Assembly (NCBI GenBank): GCA_031292215.1
Contig: JARLHO010000022.1
Span: 1 to 58,682 of the forward strand
Direction of reading: 5' to 3'
DNA: 58,682 nucleotides
Source: Syntrophobacteraceae bacterium
GTDB taxonomy: Bacteria; Desulfobacterota; Syntrophobacteria; Syntrophobacterales; Syntrophobacteraceae
In this document: positions 8,393-16,027 of the stretch, piece by piece
How positions within the stretch are numbered: the first letter of the stretch is position 1
Layout: each line of letters begins with the position of its first letter
Position numbers and translations under genes: made by a program
The notes under the pieces: generated by a model
Databases searched by the model: none
Told to the model about the DNA's origin: nothing
What the model saw: only the letters and a program-made list of their open reading frames with translations

Positions 8393-9622
8393 TTAGTCCA
8401 TGTGTTCGATTAGCGCCCGTCCAAACCGGGAGCAGCCGACTTCGGTCGCCCCGCTCATTTGCCGCGCGAGATCGTAGGTGACGATTCCCGCCCCGATCGT
8501 TCGCTCCAGAGCTTGATGAATGAGTTGCGCGGCCTCCACCCAGCCCAAATGGTCCAGCATCATGGCCCCGGATAGAATCAGCGAGCCGGGGTTAATCTTG
8601 TCAAGCCCCGCATATTTGGGGGCCGTCCCGTGCGTTGCCTCAAAGACCGCGGCCTTATCCCCGACGTTTGCCCCGGGGGCCATCCCCAGGCCGCCGACCT
8701 GAGCTGCCAGGGCATCCGAGAGATAGTCCCCGTTCAAATTGGGCGTTGCGAGCACGCTGTAATCTTCCGGTCTTAGGAGCGCCTGCTGGAACATCGAATC
8801 GGCGATTCGATCCTTTATCACCACTTTTCCTTCCAGATCCTGTCTTCCCGCCAGGACCTCGGCTTCGGTAACGGTACGGTCGGAGAATTCCTCCCTTGCC
8901 AGTTCATAGCCCCATTTTCGAAAGGCCCCTTCCGTGTATTTCATGATGTTTCCCTTGTGGACCAGGGTGACGGAAGGAAGGCGCTGTTTTAGCGCATAGG
9001 CAATCGCTCGGCGCACGAGCCTTTTGGTCCCGGCGGGGCTCATCGGCTTTATTCCGATGCCCGATTTTTCGGGCAGCGTGATGTCAAAATTTTCAAAAAG
9101 AAGCCGCGAAACCCTTTCGGCTTCCTCGGAGCCCGACTCCCACTCGATCCCCGCGTACACATCCTCGGTATTTTCCCTGTAAACGACCATGTCCACTCTT
9201 TCGGGATGCAGAACCGGCGAGGGAATTCCCGGAATATAGCGTACCGGACGTATGCACGCATAGAGGTCCAGAACACGTCTTAGCGTAACGTTAAGGCTCC
9301 TCATGCCCGTCCCGACAGGGGTTGTAAGGGGCCCCTTTATCGCCACCACGCATTTTCTGATCAAATCGATGGTCTTTGCGGGCAAGGGTTCCCCGGTTTG
9401 CTTCATGGCCCTTTCGCCGGCAAAAAGCTCGAACCAGTGGATCTTCTTTTTCCCGCCGTAGGCCTTAAGGACCGCCGCATCCAATACCGGCCCGGTAGCG
9501 GCCCAGATGTCGGGCCCCGTTCCGTCGCCTTCGATGAAAGCGATATTGGGGTTTGGTGGAACGTTTAGCGCTCCCTGTGCGTCCAGAGTGATCCACTCGC
9601 CACTCCACTGCGTTTCTGCCAT
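8393..9622 (-). CDS. icd: NADP-type isocitrate dehydrogenase
   Basis: 409 residues. It oxidatively decarboxylates isocitrate to 2-oxoglutarate. Family landmarks: [11 protein letters not shown], the substrate serine/arginine loop [10 protein letters not shown] (equivalent of the phospho-regulated Ser of E. coli Icd), [46 protein letters not shown], and [13 protein letters not shown] at the cofactor site. The start chosen is the ATG at 9622, 14 bp after the prmA stop, with a GGGAAGGGTGG Shine-Dalgarno; a GTG-type extension to 9664 would run into prmA. It is probably co-transcribed with ridA and prmA. Confidence 0.94.
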   Translation of the reverse strand: MAETQWSGEWITLDAQGALNVPPNPNIAFIEGDGTGPDIWAATGPVLDAAVLKAYGGKKKIHWFELFAGERAMKQTGEPLPAKTIDLIRKCVVAIKGPLTTPVGTGMRSLNVTLRRVLDLYACIRPVRYIPGIPSPVLHPERVDMVVYRENTEDVYAGIEWESGSEEAERVSRLLFENFDITLPEKSGIGIKPMSPAGTKRLVRRAIAYALKQRLPSVTLVHKGNIMKYTEGAFRKWGYELAREEFSDRTVTEAEVLAGRQDLEGKVVIKDRIADSMFQQALLRPEDYSVLATPNLNGDYLSDALAAQVGGLGMAPGANVGDKAAVFEATHGTAPKYAGLDKINPGSLILSGAMMLDHLGWVEAAQLIHQALERTIGAGIVTYDLARQMSGATEVGCSRFGRALIEHMD

Positions 9623-9636
9623 GCCACCCTTCCCTT

Positions 9637-10506
9637 TCACTTCGTAAAGGCCAAAAGCACCCATTCTCCCGCCGCGATACGGCCGGAAGGGGCAAGGCCC
9701 ATCTTTTCATATTCCGCGCAGACCAGACCTGCCTGTTCCAAAAGGATACCGCTAAGGGCAAGGCGCCCCCCGGCTCTTACTTTGGAGGCGATCGCCCCCG
9801 CCATCCGGATAAGAGGGCCCGATTCTATGTTGGAGATAACGGCGTCAAATTGCCCCTCGACTTCGGAAGGCGTTTGGCACAGGATCTGGATCCGGTGTTC
9901 AAGGCCGTTTAGCAAAGCGTTTTCTTTCGCCGTTTCGACAGCCTCCGGGTCGTTATCGACCGCTGTAATCTCTTTGAACCCGAGAAGGGCGGCGCCGATA
10001 GCAAGTATTCCCGAGCCCGTCCCTACGTCGAGGAGCGTCACCGGGGTCGTACCCAGGGAAAAACCAGAGTCTTCGAGCCATTGGAGGCAGAGCCGGGTAG
10101 TCTCATGGTGGCCGGTCCCGAAGGCGCGCCCCGGATCGATTCGAACGATTAGCCGCTCGGAGTCCCGCGGCGCGGGTTCCCAAGTCGGGGAGACGAGAAA
10201 TCGCGTGCCTACCGGAAGCGGGTGGAAATTTTCCTTCCACTTCCTCAACCAGTCCTCGTCGGGAATCTCGGCAAAGGAAATTTGTCTTGGCCCCTCGCCG
10301 GGATGGCGCGGCACATCGTCTACTATTTGGAGCAAGCGCTGCCTGCTTTCGGCCAACCGCTCCCCTGCCAGGTAGACGCGGACGCCGTCCGAGACGTATT
10401 CCACGCTCACCCCGAAGGCCTCGGCAAGCTCGGAGGCCAAAACATCTGCTGAGTCCGCCCCGCAGGTTATATCTATTCGCGTCCAGTTTCCGTTCACGAT
10501 ACACAC
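9637..10506 (-). CDS. prmA: Ribosomal protein L11 methyltransferase
   Basis: 289 residues. SAM-dependent Rossmann methyltransferase that trimethylates ribosomal protein L11. The N-terminal substrate-recognition domain is followed by the PrmA-specific [21 protein letters not shown] region, the SAM site [15 protein letters not shown], an acidic loop ([15 protein letters not shown]) and an NPPF-like motif position occupied by ISNIESGPL. That last substitution departs from the usual N-(I/P)-L-x-x-P pattern but keeps the Asn. GTG at 10506 is used; a second GTG three codons later is possible. The stop of ridA lies 7 bp upstream. Confidence 0.88.
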   Translation of the reverse strand: MCIVNGNWTRIDITCGADSADVLASELAEAFGVSVEYVSDGVRVYLAGERLAESRQRLLQIVDDVPRHPGEGPRQISFAEIPDEDWLRKWKENFHPLPVGTRFLVSPTWEPAPRDSERLIVRIDPGRAFGTGHHETTRLCLQWLEDSGFSLGTTPVTLLDVGTGSGILAIGAALLGFKEITAVDNDPEAVETAKENALLNGLEHRIQILCQTPSEVEGQFDAVISNIESGPLIRMAGAIASKVRAGGRLALSGILLEQAGLVCAEYEKMGLAPSGRIAAGEWVLLAFTK

Positions 10507-10513
10507 CCGATAA

Positions 10514-10900
10514 CTAGGTCGGCAACGCCGCCACGCATTTTACCTCGACCACGGCACCCTTGGGGAGGCCCTTTACCTCGACAACGGCCCTCGCCGGCTT
10601 GTGCGCCGAGAAAAACTCTTCATACACCCTGTTAAAAGCTGCGAATTCATTAATATCGGTCACAAAGACATCCACGGCAACAACTTTTTCCAGCCCCGCG
10701 CCGGAGGCCATAAGAATCTCTTTCAGGTTTTTAAGCGCCTGTCTTGCCTGCTCCACAAAACCTCCGCCGACTATTTCGCCGCTTTGCGGATCCAACGGAA
10801 TCTGGCCGCTCACAAAAACGAACCCGTTTGCCCGGATCGCCTGGGAATAGGGGCCGATAGCGGCGGGGGCCCTATCCGTTCGTATCGATTGCAAACTCAT
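10514..10900 (-). CDS. ridA: RidA/YjgF-type enamine/imine deaminase
   Basis: 128 residues, typical single-domain length. RidA hydrolyses reactive 2-aminoacrylate-type enamines, protecting PLP enzymes. The motifs GPYSQAIRANGFVFVSGQIPLDP, VDVFVTDINEFAAFN and the catalytic Arg in PARAVVEVKGLPKGA with the following EV-x-C/A segment are present. First gene of the ridA-prmA-icd group on the minus strand, divergent from the protease gene at 11.1 kb. Confidence 0.93.
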   Translation of the reverse strand: MSLQSIRTDRAPAAIGPYSQAIRANGFVFVSGQIPLDPQSGEIVGGGFVEQARQALKNLKEILMASGAGLEKVVAVDVFVTDINEFAAFNRVYEEFFSAHKPARAVVEVKGLPKGAVVEVKCVAALPT

Positions 10901-11076
10901 CTCTTCGTCTCCTTTTTGAAGCCATAAAATGTATACGGTCGGTAACTTAAAGTAACGTCAGCGATTGTTCAAATCCATTTTTCACCTTATTATGGAATTC
11001 GTCAGGCTGGCAAGAACAGGTCCCGCCGAAGCTGGCGGATCAAAAATTGGCTAAAAGAGAAACTGCGGGGTGGTAC

Positions 11077-12339
11077 ATGAAACGAATCGGCATCAGAAGG
11101 AAATTCCTCGGATTGATTGTTTGCGCCTGTATCGGAGTGGGCGGCGTGGCGGCAGGCGTCAGGCTGGATCGGGCGGTTTTTGCCGAAATATCTGCGTCGC
11201 AGGTCGGGCAAAACGCCCCGGGGCTCGATTACAAGCTCATAAACGAGGTCTGGCAATTAATCGAGGGCAAATATGTGGACCGCGCGGCGATTAAGCCCAC
11301 AAAGCTCACTTACGGAGCAATCTCGGGGATGGTGAACGCCCTGGGGGACACCGGCCACAGCTCGTTTCTCGACCCCGACATGGTGGGTATCGAGTCGCAT
11401 TACCTGCAGGGCAATTTCAGCGGCATTGGCGCTCAGATCCAGATAAAGAACGGCCACGTCGTGATACTCGCCCCTCTTGAGGGGTCTCCGGCGCTTCGAG
11501 CAGGCCTGAAAACGGGCGACATTATTATGAAGGTGGACGGAAAGGACATCACCGGGCTTCCACTGGAGCAGGTCGTCTCGCGTATTGCGGGAAAGGCGGG
11601 CACCTCCGTCACTTTGACCATATTGGACCCCAAAACGGAGGAATCCCGGGAGGTGACGATCGTCCGGGCCAAGATCACCGTTCGCAATGTGACGTGGGCG
11701 CAAGTGCCCGGAACGAGGATAGCCGATCTTCGGATCGCGGGCTTTAGCGAGGGAGTCACAAAGGATGTGCGAAAAGCCCTGAGGCAGATCGAAGCGGGAG
11801 GGGCCACGGGTATAATCCTGGATATGCGCGACAACCCGGGGGGCGTTTTGGGCGAGGCGATATCTACGGCCAGCCAGTTTCTTAGCAGCGGGACCGTGGT
11901 TCTACAAAAGGACAGCAAGGGCGATATCAAGCCGATTAAGGTTCAGCCCGGGGGGCTTGCCACCACCATTCCCCTGGTGGTGCTCATAAACCAGGGGACG
12001 GCCAGCGGATCGGAAATAGTTGCCGGGGCGCTAAAAGACGCAAACCGCGCCAGGCTGGTGGGAGAAAAAACGTTTGGCACCGGCACCGTGCTCCAGGAAT
12101 TCCACCTCTCGGACGGCTCAGCCGTGCTGCTTGCCATCGCGGAGTGGCTGACCCCCGCAGGCCACGTCATCTGGCACAAAGGCATCGAGCCCGACGTGAA
12201 GGTGAGCCTTTCGCCCAAGGTCACGCCCCTCTACCCGGAAAAGGAAAAAGGGATGTCTTCTGCGCTTTTGAAAGCCAGTAGGGACGCCCAACTGCTAAAG
12301 GCCTTGGAGATGGTGAACAGGGGATCGGTGAGTCGGTGA
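11077..12339 (+). CDS. S41-family C-terminal-processing-type protease (PDZ), non-canonical active site
   Basis: 420 residues from ATG 11077 (GGGGTGG ribosome binding site). Layout: N-terminal membrane/signal segment (FLGLIVCACIGVGGVAAGV), helical region, PDZ domain about residues 110-195 (GSPALRAGLKTGDIIMKVDGKDI), then the tail-specific protease core. The nucleophile is Ser310 (NQGTASGSEIVAGAL). Twenty-five residues later, where CtpA/Prc enzymes carry the Lys of the Ser-Lys dyad (TFGKG...Q), this protein has Thr335 (TFGTGTVL); the downstream Gln is Leu. Either a variant subfamily with another base (Lys331 is close) or a pseudo-protease. Periplasmic, membrane-anchored. Confidence 0.82.
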   Translation: MKRIGIRRKFLGLIVCACIGVGGVAAGVRLDRAVFAEISASQVGQNAPGLDYKLINEVWQLIEGKYVDRAAIKPTKLTYGAISGMVNALGDTGHSSFLDPDMVGIESHYLQGNFSGIGAQIQIKNGHVVILAPLEGSPALRAGLKTGDIIMKVDGKDITGLPLEQVVSRIAGKAGTSVTLTILDPKTEESREVTIVRAKITVRNVTWAQVPGTRIADLRIAGFSEGVTKDVRKALRQIEAGGATGIILDMRDNPGGVLGEAISTASQFLSSGTVVLQKDSKGDIKPIKVQPGGLATTIPLVVLINQGTASGSEIVAGALKDANRARLVGEKTFGTGTVLQEFHLSDGSAVLLAIAEWLTPAGHVIWHKGIEPDVKVSLSPKVTPLYPEKEKGMSSALLKASRDAQLLKALEMVNRGSVSR

Positions 12340-12364
12340 GTCGGCGAATGGGTGAATGGGTGAG
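12325..12364 (+). repeat. 8-bp tandem repeat spanning the protease stop codon
   Basis: Five 8-bp units, TCGGTGAG twice and then TCGGCGAA, TGGGTGAA, TGGGTGAG. The second unit contains the TGA stop of the protease gene, so unit gain or loss would alter only the last few residues or the 3' UTR. Confidence 0.75.
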
Positions 12365-12534
12365 TCCGGCGGTCAAATTCCTTGTGGGTGCTGGGTTTCG
12401 GCTGGACAGGTATAAAGGAAGCGATTAATCGGGGAGTCTTTTGGAAGATCAGATCAATTTTTCCGAAAGACTCCCTAGCCCCGGGAAAGATCCTGTGGAT
12501 TTTTTCGTCCCTTCCGGCTCTGCTTGCGCGGGCA

Positions 12535-12661
12535 GTCCAAATAGTTGGACCCACATTTTTGCCAATCGACGGTATGGATTTGTAACCTGTCGGTCCGCCT
12601 GCAAAAGGTTGGGGTCTAAAAACCTGGACCAAATATTTGGCGCCGGTCTAAACATCTGGAC
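12535..12661. promoter_or_regulatory. Three operator-like 16-mers in a long intergenic region
   Basis: GTCCAAATAGTTGGAC (12535), GTCTAAAAACCTGGAC (12614) and GTCTAAACATCTGGAC (12646) share GTCYAAANANNTGGAC with dyad character; the last two start 32 bp apart and flank a perfect CCAAATATTTGG palindrome. The rest of 12365-13313 holds a possible 48-codon frame, repeat copy C and one inverted repeat. No regulator is identified. Confidence 0.3.
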
Positions 12662-12743
12662 AACGTCGGGAGATCTCGATTGCAAAAGAGGGGAGCTGCC
12701 GAAAAGAGGATGAAGGCAGGAACAAAGGAGTCGTCGGGCGATT

Positions 12744-12890
12744 TTACGCGGGCATGTCGAGCAGTGAGTCCACGAGCAGGTAGAGTTCGAGCCATGCCTT
12801 TTCCACCATGATGGCGCAGGACATGTCGTCTGCTGCGGTCGCATCTCCGCTACCGGCCCCCCGGGGGGCAAATACATCGCTTGAGTCCAT
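12744..12890 (-). CDS. Possible small acidic protein (48 residues)
   Basis: An ATG at 12890 with GAGAAAGG about 8 bp upstream opens a 48-codon frame. The product starts MDSSDVFAPRGAG, is rich in Asp/Ala, and ends in an amphipathic helix (VEKAWLELYLLVDSLLD). No family recognised. Support is only the start context and the sensible composition; neighbouring DNA carries no other gene. Confidence 0.3.
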   Translation of the reverse strand: MDSSDVFAPRGAGSGDATAADDMSCAIMVEKAWLELYLLVDSLLDMPA

Positions 12891-13076
12891 CCTGCTCGGC
12901 CTTTCTCATCGGTTGAGCCTTCTTTGCAGGAAGTGTTAAATCACGCGATTGAAACGCACGGGGAACCCTCCGTCCCGGCGCAAGCATTACAGAAGCTATA
13001 GCGATACTATTTAATTTCGATTATTTAACACCAGGCTATATTTGTGTCAAAAGATATTGGGATTAAGAATAGGGAG

Positions 13077-13209
13077 GGAGTTTACTCCGTGCTGCACGAA
13101 CAGAGACGAAATCCCCCCAACCCCCCTTTGCAAAAAAGGGGGGCGATCGGGCCAAGCCCCTTCTTGCGCGTCTCCGTTAAGGGGTAAGTGGGCGAACGTG
13201 TGGGGAATT
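13077..13209. repeat. Dispersed C/G-hairpin repeat, copy C
   Basis: Hairpin core and tail as in the other copies (TTCTTGCGCGTCTCCGTTAAGG, then GTGGGCGAACGTGTGGGGAATT). It is preceded by GGAGTTTACTCCGTGCTGCACGA-type sequence (13077-13100) that is also found, diverged, in front of copy D, so the mobile or recombining unit extends about 30 bp to the left of the C-run. Confidence 0.85.
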
Positions 13210-13275
13210 GTAAGGATAAAGGGTGCGCCCACTCGCAAGAGGCTTCAGGAAAGCTAAATAAAGACTCCCCGAAGC

Positions 13276-13301
13276 GATGGGTTGCACTTCGTTTACCCAT
13301 C
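13276..13301. repeat. Inverted repeat GATGGGT...ACCCATC
   Basis: A 7-bp perfect inverted repeat with a 12-base loop (TGCACTTCGTTT). A related left half (GATGGGTTGCGCTTCG) occurs near 18283. It lies just downstream of the GT4 gene end and could serve as a minus-strand transcript end, but there is no T-tract. Confidence 0.5.
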
Positions 13302-13313
13302 CACAAATGGAGC

Positions 13314-14459
13314 TTATCGAAAGAGAGAGCTATCCCCCCTGGCCGCGAACCGTGAAAGAAACGAGAATATGTGGTCTGCGCACCTCTCCCACCTGTACGA
13401 CCCCGCATATCGGTAGGCCAGAGCAGAGCACTGCCTTCGCTTACAACGATCCAATATCAGTTCTCTCATCGCTGCGGCTATCTGCTCGGAAGACTCCGGA
13501 TCAAAGTACAGGCAGGCATCTTTTAGCATTTCGGCCACCGGCCCTCGATTGGAACAGGCGATGGGAAGCCCGCAGGCCATGGCTTCCAGCAGGGCCCAGG
13601 GGATGTTTTCGCAGCCCGAAGCGTATACGAAAAGCTCCGAGCGCCGGTAGAGCGAGGAAAGCATGGAGTGGGGGATCGCACCCGGACAGCGGATGAACAT
13701 GCCATTGGGGTCGGCTTTGGCAAGCAGGTTTTGGAAAGGCTTGCTCGATGGTCGGTAAGCGGGCCCCACTATGTCGAGCATCACCGGGAGTCCTTCTCTT
13801 TTTAGGCGCACAACCGCCTCGGCAACCCTCCACTGGTATTGTAAAACCTTTAGGGTAGACACATGGAGTATGCGAAACGGATCGGCGGCCGAGCAATTTT
13901 CTATCCTCCTTTGCGGACGCGGGGCGGAAAAAAAATCAGCGCTTATTCCGTGAAAAATTATAGCCTCCGGCGTACGGGGGGCACAAATCGTTTGAGCCCC
14001 CCGGCCACTGAGGTAAATCACGCCGGGTGCGGCCTCCAGGGCGGGCGTCCGCGGGCTTTGAGCCCTGATGAGCTTTAGCGGTATAAGGGATATCCCATGG
14101 CGCAGGGCTTTTAGCCAGGCGAAGGGGAGCATGTTTTGCCGCATTTCGACAAAAGGCCTGAACGAGCCGGTATACGAACCGCCGGGGCAAAATAGAAGAT
14201 CGCACCCCTTTTGGCTCGCAAGGTTTTGGAGCAATAGTTTCCGCCAAAGCCGCCTTAGGGGAAAAGATCGGTCCAACATCGGTTCGTGGACCTTTTCCAG
14301 CCATGGGCGGTCCTGAATTTTTTCCAGGGTTTTCGCGCCGCCCCAAAAAATCACCCGGGATACGCCCTGCCGGTGAGGTTGGGCAGCCCGCAAGACTTCC
14401 ACGATAGTCGTGAGTCCGCCTCCGTTGCCGATGTTTGACCCATCGATGGCTACGCGCAT
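13314..14459 (-). CDS. GT4-family glycosyltransferase
   Basis: 381 residues from ATG 14459; an in-frame GTG at 14483 would add 8 residues. The opening MRVAIDGSNIGNGGGLTTI is the loop that contacts donor and acceptor in GT-B enzymes. The C-terminal domain contains IIFHGIS, RILHVSTLKVLQYQWR, VGPAYRPS and the diagnostic E-X7-E element (CENIPWALLEAMACGLPIA). The family transfers sugars onto lipid carriers or polysaccharides; substrate unknown. No other polysaccharide genes are adjacent, and the collagen-like gene is divergent. Confidence 0.85.
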   Translation of the reverse strand: MRVAIDGSNIGNGGGLTTIVEVLRAAQPHRQGVSRVIFWGGAKTLEKIQDRPWLEKVHEPMLDRSFPLRRLWRKLLLQNLASQKGCDLLFCPGGSYTGSFRPFVEMRQNMLPFAWLKALRHGISLIPLKLIRAQSPRTPALEAAPGVIYLSGRGAQTICAPRTPEAIIFHGISADFFSAPRPQRRIENCSAADPFRILHVSTLKVLQYQWRVAEAVVRLKREGLPVMLDIVGPAYRPSSKPFQNLLAKADPNGMFIRCPGAIPHSMLSSLYRRSELFVYASGCENIPWALLEAMACGLPIACSNRGPVAEMLKDACLYFDPESSEQIAAAMRELILDRCKRRQCSALAYRYAGSYRWERCADHIFSFLSRFAARGDSSLFR

Positions 14460-14707
14460 ATTTCGCCAGTCCCGCCCCTGCACGAAGAAATACCGGAGGC
14501 GATGTTTTGCCTCAGCCCGTCATGTAAGGTGTTGCCTTTGGTTGCAGCAAAAGCGCAGGCGGTTAGTAGCAAATGGCGTGCGAAGCGGTTCCGGGGCGCT
14601 GTCGGCGGGGGAGTAAAGGAGCTATTTATCTCTACGCCAACCAGCGGGTCAAGGTTTGCCTTGGGGGCCAGGCCAAAACACTTACCTACGAATCGAGGGG
14701 GGCTATC

Positions 14708-15454
14708 ATGAAGGGACGGTTTGCGGCCATACTGGCAGTAGTGGGACTGGGCGTTGGTCTAACCTGTGGCGGCGCTCACGCGGGCGAGGGGGTCATCACC
14801 GCTTGCATCGACCGGTACGGCTATGCGCACATTTTGCTAAATAGCGGCCAGCGTTGCGCCTCCGGCCAGACGGCTGTGAGCTGGAACGGGGCGGGCAACA
14901 CGGGCCCCGCGGGTCCGCAGGGACCGGCCAGGCCGCAGGGACCAGCCGGCGCCAAGGGAGCTGCGGGACCCGCGGGTCCGCAGGGGCCGGCCGGTCCGCA
15001 GGGACCGACCGGAGCAACCGGGCCTCAAGGGGCGACAGGCGCAACGGGTCTCCGTGGGCCGGCAGGCGCCCCTTTGCCTCAGCCCATTCAGGCGCTGCAC
15101 CTCAATTCGGGCATACCTTTCCTTTCCGGTTCCCTGGTGCAGGTGCAGGTGCTGTGCTGCGATGAGCCAGTGTCACTTTTGATGACCGGCTACTATCTCC
15201 TATACGATGCCACGACCGGTTCTCCGTTTCAGACCAACGTGAGCGCAACTCAGAATTTTACGAGCACGAGCACTGGAATCGCCACGCTGTTTACCGTGCC
15301 GACAAACTCTGAATTCGTTCTCACCGACGTAGTTGCGGTATTTTCTCCGACTTCGACCGGGGGCACGGCCTGCGGCAGTTTTTATGGAAACATCCTCCAA
15401 AACTTCACCGTAAAAACCACATTCGCCTTTCCCGACCTGTCAACCACCCCTTAA
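14708..15454 (+). CDS. Secreted collagen-like (Gly-X-Y) repeat protein
   Basis: 248 residues, chosen start ATG 14708 (GAGGGGGG ribosome binding site). Signal peptide with cleavage after AHA (residue ~24). A short domain with paired cysteines ([18 protein letters not shown]) ends in VSWN and is followed by about 55 residues of Gly-X-Y triplets ([22 protein letters not shown]). The C-terminal ~110 residues form a predicted beta-rich globular domain with three further cysteines. Bacterial collagen-like proteins trimerise through the triplets; this one is likely a surface or secreted protein. A 9-bp hairpin lies 30 bp after the stop. Confidence 0.85.
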   Translation: MKGRFAAILAVVGLGVGLTCGGAHAGEGVITACIDRYGYAHILLNSGQRCASGQTAVSWNGAGNTGPAGPQGPARPQGPAGAKGAAGPAGPQGPAGPQGPTGATGPQGATGATGLRGPAGAPLPQPIQALHLNSGIPFLSGSLVQVQVLCCDEPVSLLMTGYYLLYDATTGSPFQTNVSATQNFTSTSTGIATLFTVPTNSEFVLTDVVAVFSPTSTGGTACGSFYGNILQNFTVKTTFAFPDLSTTP

Positions 15455-15484
15455 GGGGCATCCATTGCGGGCCAGGCAACGATC

Positions 15485-15509
15485 GAGGCAGCCCTTCAGT
15501 GGCTGCCTC
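15485..15509 (+). terminator. Hairpin downstream of the collagen-like gene
   Basis: GAGGCAGCC-cttcagt-GGCTGCCTC, a 9-bp perfect stem 31 bp after the stop. It is followed by AAAAATT rather than a T-run, so termination strength is uncertain. Confidence 0.5.
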
Positions 15510-16027
15510 AAAAATTCCAAGGGTAGTATTTACATTTAAGGCAACGGGGCTCCGCGGCCTCATCTGCTGCCTGACCCCATCCCACCTTTCTGCGGGACCG
15601 GGGCCAATTGCGGAGGTGATCAAAAAAGATTTCCGGCCAATCCCCTCACCTGCCCGATCAAAGTCTTGGGGTGTTCCCATAATACATGCCTGGACCCATT
15701 GTGTTACGTCTTGCGATGAACAAAAATGGCGCCAAGGATACCGGTTGAGTATGAGGCCACGAAAAAGAGGATTTCCCGCCACCCTCAGCCAGCCGGTAAA
15801 GGGCGTTGCCAACGAGGCCGCTTGCCATGGAAGCAGAAATTGCCCGGTTTTCCAGGGGGGGTATCCCGGACAGTAGTCTTCGATCGTTTCAAACGATACT
15901 ATCGCTGCTTACTGTTTTTTAGAACAACTTCTTGCCCCATTTATCGTTTCGGCCATGAGATCTCAGGCTCCGTTAGTCGGATTCGAGTAAAATTCCATAC
16001 TATGGTTCAGTGGATGAGGGGAGCAAT
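15510..16027. other. Gene-free stretch upstream of the hybrid kinase
   Basis: About 520 bp with no reading frame I can support. It presumably holds the promoter of the kinase at 16028. No strong sigma-70 or sigma-54 box was recognised. Confidence 0.45.

Noticed and set aside
14500-14707. c-di-GMP (GEMM) riboswitch upstream of the collagen-like gene
   Set aside because: GC-rich leader with some paired segments, but the conserved GEMM core sequence is not present.
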